DNA of 64,000 nt, taken from UBA1422 sp041859095. GTDB taxonomy: Bacteria > Bacillota > Clostridia > Peptostreptococcales > Anaerovoracaceae. The notes under the pieces are model-generated. The model saw nothing but the letters and a program-made list of their open reading frames with translations. It ran no database searches and had not been told where the DNA came from. Location: contig JBHEKY010000011.1 in NCBI GenBank assembly GCA_041859095.1, positions 1 to 64,000 of the forward strand. The letters run 5' to 3'. Positions 8,126-16,993 of the stretch are shown here, piece after piece; the stretch's first letter is position 1; each line of letters begins with the position of its first letter. Made by a program: the position numbers and the translations under genes.

Positions 8126-8812
8126 ATGCGTAAAATTTTGATCATTGAAGATGAACCAAATATCAGGGAACTGGTTTCCTATAATCTCAAGGCGGGCGGA
8201 TTCCTGCCGTTGGAGGCGGAAGATGGGATTTCAGGCATGGAAATGGCTTTTGGTCAAAAGCCGGATCTTATTTTGCTGGACATCATGCTGCCCGGCAAAG
8301 ATGGTTATGAAATCTGCAAGGAATTGCGATCTGCCGGCAACAAAACGCCCATCATAATGATGACTGCCAAAACCGACGAGGTCGACAAAGTATTGGGATT
8401 GGAATTTGGTGCGGACGACTATATCGCAAAACCATTTGGTGTTAGGGAACTGTTGGCCAGAATAAAGGCGGTGCTTCGTCGTTTTGAGGGAAATGCCAGC
8501 GAAGAACCTGAAAGCGAAATTTTAACGGTTGATGAAATGTCGATTGATATCGGAAGACATGAGGTTAATGTTGAGGGTCATAAGGTTGATTTGACCATGA
8601 AGGAGTTTGAACTACTGACATTCCTGGCTAGAAACCGCGGTAGGGCTTTCAGCAGGGACGAATTGCTCGACAAAGTATGGGGAATTAATTATCTGGGTGA
8701 AAGCCGTACGGTTGATGTGCATATCAGGCACCTAAGAAAAAAAATGTCGTTACATGAAGACGAAGACAAATATATCGAAACAATACGTGGGAAAGGATAC
8801 AAAATGAAGTGA
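8126..8812 (+). CDS. OmpR/PhoB-family response regulator
   Basis: A 228-residue DNA-binding response regulator. The receiver domain (about 1-118) has the acidic pair E8/D9, the phosphorylation site D52 in LLDIMLPGKDG, T80 and K102. The winged-helix effector domain (about 130-228) ends in the typical TVDVHIRHLRKKM and IETIRGKGYKMK segments. It belongs to the OmpR/PhoB type; I cannot name its target. The stop codon overlaps the kinase start (GTGA), so the two are translationally coupled. It lies between tadZ and the antiporter gene, either of which might be a target, but no evidence shows this directly. Confidence 0.93.
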   Translation: MRKILIIEDEPNIRELVSYNLKAGGFLPLEAEDGISGMEMAFGQKPDLILLDIMLPGKDGYEICKELRSAGNKTPIIMMTAKTDEVDKVLGLEFGADDYIAKPFGVRELLARIKAVLRRFEGNASEEPESEILTVDEMSIDIGRHEVNVEGHKVDLTMKEFELLTFLARNRGRAFSRDELLDKVWGINYLGESRTVDVHIRHLRKKMSLHEDEDKYIETIRGKGYKMK

Positions 8813-9690
8813 AAAAAGCCTGTTTGTTTGCCATAGTATTCATTACAACTTCTAATGTTTTGTCGGTGATTCTCATCGATAATATGATTGCCATGACCTT
8901 GGCGTGCAGCGTTATCACCGGGGGCGGTGTGGCAATCCTTTATTTTTATCTGATGAAATCCATTGTTGTTATGGAAAAAAAGCTCAATGACATGGAAGAA
9001 GAAAATCTTAGAGTTGAAAACATAAGAAGAGGGTTTGTAGCGAATGTTACCCATGAGTTGAACACTCCACTGACCTCAATTTCCGGATTTATTGAGACGT
9101 TACAAGAAGGTGCAGCAGAAGATCCGGAAACACGCACGAAATTTTTGGATATCATCGCCATCGAAACAGCAAGGTTGCAACGTTTGATTGAAGATTTATT
9201 AGTGTTATCTGAAATAGAAAACAAACGTGAATCCACGCTTGAAACCATTAACATCAAGTATTCTGTTGACAAAACGGTCGATTTAGTATTGCCCATTGCA
9301 GAAAAACGCGGAATAACAATATTAGTCGATATTGATAGTGGATTGACTATTGAGGGAAATGAAGACCGGTTCATACAGATGATGATGAACCTCATCGAAA
9401 ATGCCATCAAATATTCGAACGAAAATGGGAGAGTTTGGGTTGAAGGACAAAGGGAAGCCGGACGTATCGTATTAAGTGTAAAAGACGAAGGGATAGGCAT
9501 TGACCGTCAGCATCAAGAACGCCTCTTTGAACGCTTTTATCGCGTAGACAAATCCAGATCGAGAAAAGTTGGAGGGACTGGGTTAGGACTTTCTATTGTA
9601 AAGCACATTGCTGCATTGTTTGATGCCGAACTAAAACTGGAGAGTGAGCCAGGTAAAGGATCTATTTTTCGACTCGTTTTTAATTCTTAA
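8809..9690 (+). CDS. Membrane histidine kinase without extracellular sensor domain
   Basis: A 293-residue sensor kinase that should phosphorylate the preceding regulator. Two transmembrane helices (about 4-24 and 27-48) are separated by only a few residues, so there is no extracytoplasmic domain; a short coiled linker replaces the HAMP/PAS region seen in PhoR-type kinases. The HisKA box has phospho-acceptor H82 in THELNTPLTS. The catalytic domain shows NLIENAIKYSN, KDEGIGI, FERFYRVDKSRS and GGTGLGLS. Start is GTG at 8809. Input probably comes from the membrane or a partner protein (inference). Confidence 0.92.
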   Translation: MKKACLFAIVFITTSNVLSVILIDNMIAMTLACSVITGGGVAILYFYLMKSIVVMEKKLNDMEEENLRVENIRRGFVANVTHELNTPLTSISGFIETLQEGAAEDPETRTKFLDIIAIETARLQRLIEDLLVLSEIENKRESTLETINIKYSVDKTVDLVLPIAEKRGITILVDIDSGLTIEGNEDRFIQMMMNLIENAIKYSNENGRVWVEGQREAGRIVLSVKDEGIGIDRQHQERLFERFYRVDKSRSRKVGGTGLGLSIVKHIAALFDAELKLESEPGKGSIFRLVFNS

Positions 9691-9743
9691 CAAAATTTTT
9701 AAATGTTCCGTTTTTTAATCAGAGATAAGAAGGAGGATGATAC

Positions 9744-12047
9744 ATGCCACATCTGAATGTATTTATTGCAGACTTGGCATTAATTACTGCGGTAGCGGCG
9801 GTTGTAACCTTGTTATTCAGCAAGTTTAAGCTGCCAGTGGTACTTGGCTACATTATCGCAGGCTTTCTGATTAGTCCAAATGTACTTTGGTTGCCAACTG
9901 TAGTTGAATTAAATAATATTGAAACGTGGGCCAACATTGGTATCGTATTTCTTATGTTTGCCCTTGGCTTGGAGTTCGGGTTTAGGAAAATAGCGAAAGT
10001 TGGCATCAGTGCAGTGATCACAGCCATGACGGTCATGAGTGGCATGATGGTTGTTGGATACCTGATTGGTATGCTGCTGGGATGGAATCAGACCGACTGT
10101 TTGTTTTTAGGCGGCATGATTTCCATTTCATCTACCATGGTCATCAAGAAAATAAGCGATGAATACAAAATCAGTAATCGAAAACATGCGTTGTTGATTC
10201 TAGGAACCCTAGTGATTGAGGATATCTTTGCAGTATTTTTGATGATATTACTTACTGCCCTTGCAGTAAGTAAGGAAACGAGCGGCACGGATATGTTACT
10301 ACAAGTTGGTTCACTACTTCTGTTTCTTGTGTTCTGGCTAGCTGTGGGAATCTATCTGATTCCTTCGCTACTCAAAAAAACCCAAAGGTTACAAAACGAT
10401 GAAAGCTTATTGATTTTGACCCTGGCTATTTGCTTTGGTATGGTTATGATTTTTTCCTATATGGGATTTTCAGAAGCATTGGGCGCTTTTATTGCAGGAT
10501 CAATACTCGCGGGTACAGTAGCATCTGACAAAATCGACAAACTAATCCGACCACTGAAAGATCTTTTCGGCGCTATATTTTTTGTTTCCGTTGGAATGCT
10601 GGTTGCACCTGATATGCTAATCGAATATCTTGGTCCCATACTTTTGATTTCACTGGTTACTATTTTTGGCCAAATGTTTTTTACAACCATCGGTATTTTG
10701 CTCTCCGGACAGACCTTTCGGACCGCTGTAAGCGGTGGCTTTTGCATGGTTCAAATCGGTGAGTTTTCTTTTATCATTGCTTCGATGGGAAGTATGTTGA
10801 CCGTTACAAGCGACTATCTGTTTCCGATTATCGTATGTGTCGCTGTAATTACCATTTTTTTTACACCACTTTTTATCGCGAACGGAGAACGTTTTGCCGA
10901 TTTTCTAGAGCCTTATTTGCCAACACGATTCATCAGCGCTATGAAACGTTTTGCTGACCAAAGGGAAAACGTAAATTCCTTAGACTCTGATTGGAAAAGG
11001 TTTTTTGCTATATTTTTTGCTCGTGTCTTCATTTGCTCTGGTGGATTGCTTCTCATTTACGTTGCAAGTGTTAGATGGATTGAGCCATTTATGGATGACT
11101 ATTTCAATCCACAACTGGCAGGGATAGCCACAACCGTGTTGACAATCCTTTTAATGATACCAGTCATCAGCATTTTATGGTCAAGACGTGGTCATCTTTA
11201 TGCGAAGTTATGGTTAAAAAACAAAGGAAATCGTCTCCCTCTTATGGCGCTTCATGGGGTCAGAATTATCATCGCTATTTTCTTTGTGACGCTGTCGCTC
11301 TCGACATTTTTAGATTTGCCAACTTGGTTACTGTTGCCAGTATCGGCATTGGTTGTATTCCTCACCATTCGTTCGGATTTCTTAAAAGGACAATCTATTA
11401 AAATTGAGGCAAAGTTTATTGCTAATTTCAACGAAAAACTATTGCACCATCTGATGGAAGAGCGAAAAGTAATTGATGATGAGCATTGGCTGGGTGATCA
11501 GGTTTCTATGGTTGAGGTTACAGTAACTGAAACTGGAAAATACCATACCATCAATGACCTATACGATAGCAGAGTATTAAACTTACTGACCGTAAAAATA
11601 ATTCGCCGTGATCGCCATATCCTGATGCCTGATTTACATCAACCATTACACGATGGTGATGTGATTCATGTAATCGGTAGTAGAACGCACCTTGACGCTT
11701 ACTTGTTCCATCTCAAGAGTGAGGATAATTTGATTTTAGTCCACGAACACAGATCCACACTTAAAGAATACACCTATGGACAGGTTTTCAAAGATGTTGA
11801 CCCAAAAGACCAAATTATATGTAGTGCAATCCAGACTCAAAAGGATAGCACTTTTACTAAAAAACCAATCAAAACCTGTGGTTTTCGCAGAAGATATCAA
11901 GGTTCAATCATAGCTATCGAAAGAGGAGCGCTTCCGATTATCGCTCCGAGAGTAAATACAATTATCGAACCTGGGGATGTTTTATGGGTGGTAGGAACTG
12001 AAACTATGGCGAAGAGACTTCTTGTTGATGGTCTTTTGAAAGGATAA
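9744..12047 (+). CDS. CPA2-family monovalent cation:proton antiporter with two TrkA-C domains
   Basis: A 767-residue integral membrane protein. Residues about 1-380 form the 12-13 helix Na+/H+ exchanger domain of the CPA2 (KefB/Kch-linked) type, with GYIIAGFLISP near residue 33, LMFALGLEFGF near 72 and the IGEFSFIIASMG segment near 340. A second membrane block of about four helices (about 420-555) follows. The C-terminal cytosolic part has two TrkA-C-like modules (about 590-660 and 715-767), but I see no GxGxxG NAD-binding TrkA-N domain. That differs from classic KefB/KefC. It is likely a K+ or Na+ antiporter with ligand-gated regulation. AAGGAGG precedes the start; it lies 53 bases after the kinase gene. 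Confidence 0.85.
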   Translation: MPHLNVFIADLALITAVAAVVTLLFSKFKLPVVLGYIIAGFLISPNVLWLPTVVELNNIETWANIGIVFLMFALGLEFGFRKIAKVGISAVITAMTVMSGMMVVGYLIGMLLGWNQTDCLFLGGMISISSTMVIKKISDEYKISNRKHALLILGTLVIEDIFAVFLMILLTALAVSKETSGTDMLLQVGSLLLFLVFWLAVGIYLIPSLLKKTQRLQNDESLLILTLAICFGMVMIFSYMGFSEALGAFIAGSILAGTVASDKIDKLIRPLKDLFGAIFFVSVGMLVAPDMLIEYLGPILLISLVTIFGQMFFTTIGILLSGQTFRTAVSGGFCMVQIGEFSFIIASMGSMLTVTSDYLFPIIVCVAVITIFFTPLFIANGERFADFLEPYLPTRFISAMKRFADQRENVNSLDSDWKRFFAIFFARVFICSGGLLLIYVASVRWIEPFMDDYFNPQLAGIATTVLTILLMIPVISILWSRRGHLYAKLWLKNKGNRLPLMALHGVRIIIAIFFVTLSLSTFLDLPTWLLLPVSALVVFLTIRSDFLKGQSIKIEAKFIANFNEKLLHHLMEERKVIDDEHWLGDQVSMVEVTVTETGKYHTINDLYDSRVLNLLTVKIIRRDRHILMPDLHQPLHDGDVIHVIGSRTHLDAYLFHLKSEDNLILVHEHRSTLKEYTYGQVFKDVDPKDQIICSAIQTQKDSTFTKKPIKTCGFRRRYQGSIIAIERGALPIIAPRVNTIIEPGDVLWVVGTETMAKRLLVDGLLKG

Positions 12048-12092
12048 AATGGTATAAATGCCGTTCTAAAATAAAAACAAATCATTTTAAAC

Positions 12093-12123
12093 AAAACAGT
12101 TGTAAAATATTTACAGCTGTTTT
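12093..12123 (+). repeat. Near-perfect palindrome overlapping the tad promoter
   Basis: Arms of 14 bases (12093-12106 and 12110-12123) match at 13 positions around the centre ATA. It fills the space from just before the -35 to the first base of the -10. It could be an operator, or an AT-rich hairpin that ends antiporter transcripts (the right arm ends in four T). Confidence 0.6.
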
Positions 12124-12128
12124 ATAAT
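12100..12128 (+). promoter_or_regulatory. Promoter of the tadA-tadB-tadC pilus operon
   Basis: TTGTAA (12100-12105), a 17-base spacer and a perfect TATAAT (12123-12128). Transcription should begin near 12135 and read through all the tightly spaced genes to 18274. Confidence 0.65.
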
Positions 12129-12155
12129 GTTCAAAACAGGAAATATAAGGAAATA

Positions 12156-13349
12156 ATGGTAATGAATGTTAATCAACTGACAAAAAATATCAAAGATACA
12201 ATCGTTCAAAAAGATGAAAACATGACGGATATAGAAGTCTTTCAATTGATTGAAGACATGGTATTGGAAGATATAGATGTTTCGCTATTCCCGTTGTCGC
12301 ACACATCCAAGATGATTTATCGAATTTTCTATTCAATCCGAAAAGATTTGGATATTTTGCAGCCCTATATTGAGGACGAAACCGTATCGGAAATTATGGT
12401 CAATGGCATAGATGATGTATTTGTTGAAAGCAGAGGCATTATCGAAAGAGTGGATGTGCATTTTGACTCAATCGAAGAACTAGAAGGGCTGATTCGCAGA
12501 ATTGCCGCTAAAGTGCATAAGGATATCAATGAATTAAACCCAATCGTCGATGCTCGCCTTGCAGATGGCTCAAGAATGAATGCTGTTTACAAAAATATAG
12601 CTTTAAACGGTCCAATCTTGACAGTACGAAAATTTCCAAAGCAGGCCATTACTATGCAAAATCTCATCATGTGGGGCACGATTACCCAGGAAGGAGCAGA
12701 TTATCTTGAGGAACTTGTACAATGTGGATATAACATCTTTATCAGTGGAGGTACATCATCAGGCAAGACAACATTTCTAAATGTTCTATCTAACTTTATT
12801 CCAAGCCATGAAAGAGTCATCGTCATTGAAGACTCAGCGGAATTGCAGATTCATCAGATAGAAAATCTGGTGAGAATGGAGTGCAAGAATGCTAACCTAC
12901 AGGGGAAAGGGCAGATATCAATGGAACAATTGATAAAAACCAGCTTACGGATGCGGCCTGATCGAATCATTGTTGGTGAAGTCCGAGGAAAAGAGGTGAT
13001 AGATATGATTCAAGCAATGAACACAGGACACGACGGAAGTCTTTCTACCGGACACGGCAACTCCATTAAAGGAATGTTGCGTAGACTGGAATCAATGTTT
13101 ATGCAATCAGCGAACTTCCCAATTGACGCCATTCGAACACAAATCGCAGAAGCGCTGGATATAATCATTCATCTTGGGAAACTCAAAAGTCGAGGGAGAA
13201 AGGTATTAGAAATCGCAGAGGTTGTAGGTATCTGCAATGGAGAAATATGTTTCAATACTCTATTTGAATATTCCATGGAGCACGGTTTAACCGCAACCGG
13301 GAATCCGTTAGTCCACCAACAGAAGTTACATTTCCATCGGGAGGAATAA
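12156..13349 (+). CDS. tadA: Tad pilus/type II secretion ATPase TadA (CpaF family)
   Basis: A 397-residue hexameric motor ATPase that powers Tad/Flp pilus assembly from the cytoplasmic face. The N-terminal all-helical region leads into EIMVNGIDDVFVE, typical of CpaF. The RecA-like core has Walker A GGTSSGKTT (K204) and Walker B region RPDRIIVGEVRG (E275), and the TGHDGSLSTGHGNS histidine box lies near residue 289. ATG 12156 and ATG 12162 are both possible; AAGG lies 5 and 11 bases upstream respectively. Only 2 bases separate it from the tadB-like gene. Confidence 0.94.
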   Translation: MVMNVNQLTKNIKDTIVQKDENMTDIEVFQLIEDMVLEDIDVSLFPLSHTSKMIYRIFYSIRKDLDILQPYIEDETVSEIMVNGIDDVFVESRGIIERVDVHFDSIEELEGLIRRIAAKVHKDINELNPIVDARLADGSRMNAVYKNIALNGPILTVRKFPKQAITMQNLIMWGTITQEGADYLEELVQCGYNIFISGGTSSGKTTFLNVLSNFIPSHERVIVIEDSAELQIHQIENLVRMECKNANLQGKGQISMEQLIKTSLRMRPDRIIVGEVRGKEVIDMIQAMNTGHDGSLSTGHGNSIKGMLRRLESMFMQSANFPIDAIRTQIAEALDIIIHLGKLKSRGRKVLEIAEVVGICNGEICFNTLFEYSMEHGLTATGNPLVHQQKLHFHREE

Positions 13350-13351
13350 CC

Positions 13352-14107
13352 GTGAAAAACATGAGCGCTTTAAACCCTGAGAAGTTTAGAATTTATAACG
13401 AGTGGTTCCGTTTTATCACACTCGGGTATGCGTCCCTGTTTACAATCGGACAAATATTTTATGGAAGCATTGGATTCTCTGCTGTATTTGGATTCACAAT
13501 TATTTTTTTTGTCGAGCAATATAAGGATTATTTACACATGAAGAGAACGCGAGTTATGCGCAATCAATTTGGTGATTTGCTCTATTCATTGTCTGCATCC
13601 ATTGCAACGGAACGTCAATTATCAACTGCGCTCCAAGAAGCCTATGTGAACCTCAGCTATGTTTACAAACCAAATACACCAATGATAATAGAATTAAAAT
13701 ATTTAACTAAGTCCATCTCCGAAAATCGTGATTGTGAGGAAACCTTACTCTCTGGTTTTGCAAAAAGAAGTGGTGTAGAGGATATAAGGAACTTTGTAAA
13801 CGTTTATCTTACCTGTAGGGAAACGGGAGGTGACATGAATCAAGTCATTTCTAATGCATCCGAAATACTGATGCAAAAAATGTCCATCGAAAGAGAAATC
13901 AGGGTAATGGTCTCTCAAAAAAAGTTTGAAGGAAAAATTATTAGTGTAATGCCGGTATTGATTATCATGATATTAAATATTGTGTCCCCTGGATATCTTG
14001 AGAATCTTTATTGCACAATAGGAGGGCGACTTGTTATGACGACTGCACTATTTGGTATTTTTGTGGCATACAAGTTAACAGAAATCATTACAAACATCGA
14101 AGGATAA
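13352..14107 (+). CDS. tadB: TadB-like type II secretion F-domain membrane platform protein
   Basis: A 251-residue inner-membrane platform protein. Two hydrophobic segments lie near residues 20-60, a cytoplasmic T2SSF domain spans about 75-195, and two further helices lie at about 203-245 around the charged linker. The pattern TERQLSTALQEAYVNL with a later RSGVEDIRNFVNVYLTCRETGGDM is typical of TadB/GspF proteins, which contact the TadA ATPase. The start is GTG 2 bases after tadA, with GGGAGG upstream. It is shorter than many TadB proteins (about 300) because the N-terminal region is compact. Confidence 0.85.
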   Translation: MKNMSALNPEKFRIYNEWFRFITLGYASLFTIGQIFYGSIGFSAVFGFTIIFFVEQYKDYLHMKRTRVMRNQFGDLLYSLSASIATERQLSTALQEAYVNLSYVYKPNTPMIIELKYLTKSISENRDCEETLLSGFAKRSGVEDIRNFVNVYLTCRETGGDMNQVISNASEILMQKMSIEREIRVMVSQKKFEGKIISVMPVLIIMILNIVSPGYLENLYCTIGGRLVMTTALFGIFVAYKLTEIITNIEG

Positions 14108-14114
14108 TTGGATT

Positions 14115-15197
14115 ATGAAAAAATATGCAGCAGCTCATGTTTTATTGGATGAAACGAAGAAACAACAAGCGCGGTTTGAAAAATTGTATGGAGCCGGAGA
14201 CTATACCACAACGATCGCAAAAAATATGAAGCGTACGATTTGGTTGATAGTTGCATTTATCGTGTTGGTTATGCTCCTCTTAATTCTTCAACTTTATAAA
14301 TTGAATCAACCGTATCCAGGGGTTTCATTAGACAAGAAAGGAAATATTGTTTCAGTTGTAAGACCAGCAGCGGGAGATGCAACAATAATATTAAATGCTG
14401 AGGTTATCTCTGAGTCCGGAAAAACCATAAGTGACCAAAGCTTTAAGGTAATGATTGCACCAACAAAAACAAAAGAACAAAAAGAATCTGAAATCAATGT
14501 ATCAATGGATAGCAAAGAAGATGCATTCCAACACGAAATCAGAAAAGCTGTATATCAGATGAATAGTGACACGAACATAAAAACCGTGGTAATGCCAAAA
14601 GAACTATCAGATGGGACTAGGATCCATTGGGCACCCCAAAAAACATACAATGGTTGGATGACAGTTTTGGTGATGATATTTGGATGCTTCGCTATTTATT
14701 ATTATCGTAATGCGGGGTTGCTAAAGGCAGAAAAGGCTGCAAAGGAATCCGTCTTGCGTGAGTTGCCCGAATTTGTAAACAAATTGGTGTTACTCCTTAA
14801 CGCTGGGTTGGTCTTAAGTAACGCATTCACTAAAATTGTATCGGATAACCTAAGAATCAAGGGAGGTGAAAAAAATTATTTTTATGAACAATTGTCACAT
14901 ATCATTATGAAATGTCAACAAACCAATGGAAATGTCCAACATGAAATCAGAGCCTTTGCTGTGAGAACTGGCATTGTTGAGTTTATGCGTTTAGCGAACA
15001 TTATAAACGACAGTATGACCAAAGGATTTGACTTGGTGACTCAATTAAAAATGGAAGGGGATAACTTATGGGTAGCGAGAAGAAAGCATATGGAAGAGAA
15101 GGGCAAAATAGCAGAGACAAAACTAACATTTCCCTTAGTCATTTTGCTTCTTGTTTTGCTTTTGATTACAATAACCCCAGCCATGATGGAAATGTAA
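14115..15197 (+). CDS. tadC: TadC-like type II secretion F-domain protein with a large exported insertion
   Basis: A 360-residue second platform protein. After a cytoplasmic N-terminus there is a helix at about 38-60 and then about 115 residues of hydrophilic sequence (60-178) predicted to be outside. A second helix lies at about 178-197, the cytoplasmic T2SSF domain (ELPEFVNKLVLLLNAGLVLSNAF onward) at about 215-330, and a C-terminal helix ends the protein. The exported insertion resembles no domain I recognise; ordinary TadC proteins have short loops there. AAGGA lies about 10 bases before the ATG. It sits between tadB and the pilin gene, which supports the platform role. Confidence 0.8.
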   Translation: MKKYAAAHVLLDETKKQQARFEKLYGAGDYTTTIAKNMKRTIWLIVAFIVLVMLLLILQLYKLNQPYPGVSLDKKGNIVSVVRPAAGDATIILNAEVISESGKTISDQSFKVMIAPTKTKEQKESEINVSMDSKEDAFQHEIRKAVYQMNSDTNIKTVVMPKELSDGTRIHWAPQKTYNGWMTVLVMIFGCFAIYYYRNAGLLKAEKAAKESVLRELPEFVNKLVLLLNAGLVLSNAFTKIVSDNLRIKGGEKNYFYEQLSHIIMKCQQTNGNVQHEIRAFAVRTGIVEFMRLANIINDSMTKGFDLVTQLKMEGDNLWVARRKHMEEKGKIAETKLTFPLVILLLVLLLITITPAMMEM

Positions 15198-15214
15198 ATA
15201 CAAGGAGGAGAGAC

Positions 15215-15370
15215 ATGATAAGAATTAGACATCATATGAATAAAAAAGGGATGGAAATGGTGCAGGTTGCTATTCTAGTAGCAATAGCAATCGCTTTGGG
15301 GCTGATATTCAGAACCGAGATCACTGCATTTGTAGACAAGACTTTTGTGAATCTAAACGGAGGCTTTTAA
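15215..15370 (+). CDS. Flp1-like small pilin
   Basis: A 51-residue protein consisting of a short basic leader, KKG (residues 10-12), one hydrophobic helix (about 14-35) and a short tail. This is the layout of Flp1-like pilins, the probable main subunit of the Tad fibre. ATG 15215 is preferred over in-frame codons upstream because AAGGAGG lies 6 bases before it and the upstream region overlaps tadC in another frame. If cleaved after G12, position +5 is Q rather than the usual E. It is joined to the next gene by a one-base TAATG overlap. Confidence 0.75.
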   Translation: MIRIRHHMNKKGMEMVQVAILVAIAIALGLIFRTEITAFVDKTFVNLNGGF

Positions 15371-15780
15371 TGAATCGAAAAGGGGGTGCAATGGTAGAAG
15401 CTGCCTTAGTTTTCCCAATAATTGTTTTGTCGCTTATGGCGATTATAGCGATTATGATCTTTCTTTTTGAAGAAGCGGCATCACAGGCGGAGCTTCATTT
15501 AGTACTGCGAACGGAAGTTGGACGTCAGACGGGAACCTTTCACGGAAAGACCGGTTCATCAAATGTATCAATAAGAAGAGGTATTATGGGCATTCATAGC
15601 ATAATTAACGGTACGTCATCCGTTACTTTTGAAGAAACCAGAATTCTTCCTCGTGAAGTTCGTAAACCTTTAACAGGATACTTACACTTGGTAGATGAAC
15701 GCAAATATGCCAGATATATGGATTTTTTCCAGACGGAGGAAATAGAAGATGATGGCTGTCTTGAAAAAACAATCCAATAA
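15370..15780 (+). CDS. TadE-like pseudopilin
   Basis: A 136-residue minor pilin-like protein. The N-terminus MNRKG is followed by GAMVEAALVFPIIVL, which fits the G|xxxxE prepilin processing pattern (G5, Glu at +5) and the TadE-like signature. One helix (about 11-33) is followed by an exported beta-rich region. TadE-type proteins are needed for Tad pilus assembly and are cleaved by a TadV/CpaA-type peptidase; no such gene lies in this window. It overlaps the preceding gene by one base and the following gene by 32 bases. Confidence 0.8.
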   Translation: MNRKGGAMVEAALVFPIIVLSLMAIIAIMIFLFEEAASQAELHLVLRTEVGRQTGTFHGKTGSSNVSIRRGIMGIHSIINGTSSVTFEETRILPREVRKPLTGYLHLVDERKYARYMDFFQTEEIEDDGCLEKTIQ

Positions 15781-16993
15781 AAAAGGGAGTTCAACCATTT
15801 TTTTGGTAATGGTGTTGTCATCAATGATACTATTAACCGTTGCATTTATCCAGGCTACAATTCGTGTCTCAGGGGAAAGCACCGGTCAAAGCATCACACT
15901 GCTTTCCGCAAGGTCATTGTTGTCAGAATTTGATTTGAATTTAAAAAAGGATTATGGACTATTTGCATTTAGAGGAGAATCTGGTTTCTTGGCTGTGCAG
16001 CTGGACTATTATATGACACCATTTTTTCAAAATAATCCATATTACCGTCTGGGAGAAATAGGAGTCGACACAACAAGATATCGGCTATCAAACCCACAAG
16101 TATTGGAGGATTCTGTGGCAGAATACATGGTTTATGCAGCTTCCAAAGATTTCATTGATTTGATTACGGACTATGACGAGAATGCGATTACTAAGGAACC
16201 TGAAATTCCAAACTATCCAATCGGACGAGTTCTTCGAAATCGACAAATTATCGAGTCTTTACCATCATATTCCCTCATAGAAGACTCAAATGTACTAACC
16301 ACAATTAAGACAAACTTAGCAGATTGGAAAAATGTATTCCGTAATACATCAAAGAATTTTCTGGTCAACCAATACATTATGTTGAATTTTAAAAACGCGC
16401 AGGCTGACATCCCCAATCGCAACACGTTTTTTAATTATGAAGCAGAATACATTTTGAAGGGAAATTATGAGGACTACAAAAATAAAACATATTTTCGAGG
16501 TGATCTATTGCTTTTACGCAATGCAATCAATCTTGCAACGATTTATACCAATCCTACAATGCGTGAACAAGTTCTGGTAGCAGCAAACATCATTTCTCCT
16601 GGGCCAGCATCTTTGATTACGCAGATACTCATCGCAGAAGCCTGGGCGCTTGCTGAAGCAGAAAATGACGTAAGGCTGCTTGAACATGGGAAGAAAGTTC
16701 CGATTCAAAAAACGCAGGAAGTCTGGGCAATTGACATACAATCAATCATCGATGGTACAGATTCCGGATATATCGATACAAATCCGACCAAAGGATTGGA
16801 TTATCAAGGTTATTTGCAGATATTCTTGTTCTTTGAAAACAAGGACGTGAAGTTAACAAGAATGATGGATTTAATGCAAATCAATATACAAGGGAACTAT
16901 GATCAGACATTTCTAATCAATGAACATCAAGTGGGGTTGACATATGAAACAGAGATCAACTATTTTACGATTCATGGGGAAACGGAATACTAA
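15749..16993 (+). CDS. DUF5702-like exported protein of the Tad locus
   Basis: A 414-residue protein with a short basic N-terminus ending in NKKG (10-13), one hydrophobic segment (about 14-38), and a long exported helical region with LSARSLLSEFDLNLKKDYGLFAF. This resembles DUF5702 proteins that accompany clostridial Tad loci; I recognise no enzyme motif. Position +5 after G13 is Phe, so cleavage by a prepilin peptidase is doubtful, and the segment may act as an anchor. GGAGGA lies 8 bases before ATG 15749. It may fill the role of TadG in Gram-negative systems (inference from position and size). Confidence 0.65.
   Translation: MMAVLKKQSNKKGSSTIFLVMVLSSMILLTVAFIQATIRVSGESTGQSITLLSARSLLSEFDLNLKKDYGLFAFRGESGFLAVQLDYYMTPFFQNNPYYRLGEIGVDTTRYRLSNPQVLEDSVAEYMVYAASKDFIDLITDYDENAITKEPEIPNYPIGRVLRNRQIIESLPSYSLIEDSNVLTTIKTNLADWKNVFRNTSKNFLVNQYIMLNFKNAQADIPNRNTFFNYEAEYILKGNYEDYKNKTYFRGDLLLLRNAINLATIYTNPTMREQVLVAANIISPGPASLITQILIAEAWALAEAENDVRLLEHGKKVPIQKTQEVWAIDIQSIIDGTDSGYIDTNPTKGLDYQGYLQIFLFFENKDVKLTRMMDLMQINIQGNYDQTFLINEHQVGLTYETEINYFTIHGETEY

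Noticed and set aside
15068..15214. Upstream extension of the Flp1-like pilin reading frame
   Set aside because: The extension overlaps tadC coding sequence in another frame, while AAGGAGG lies 6 bases before ATG 15215.
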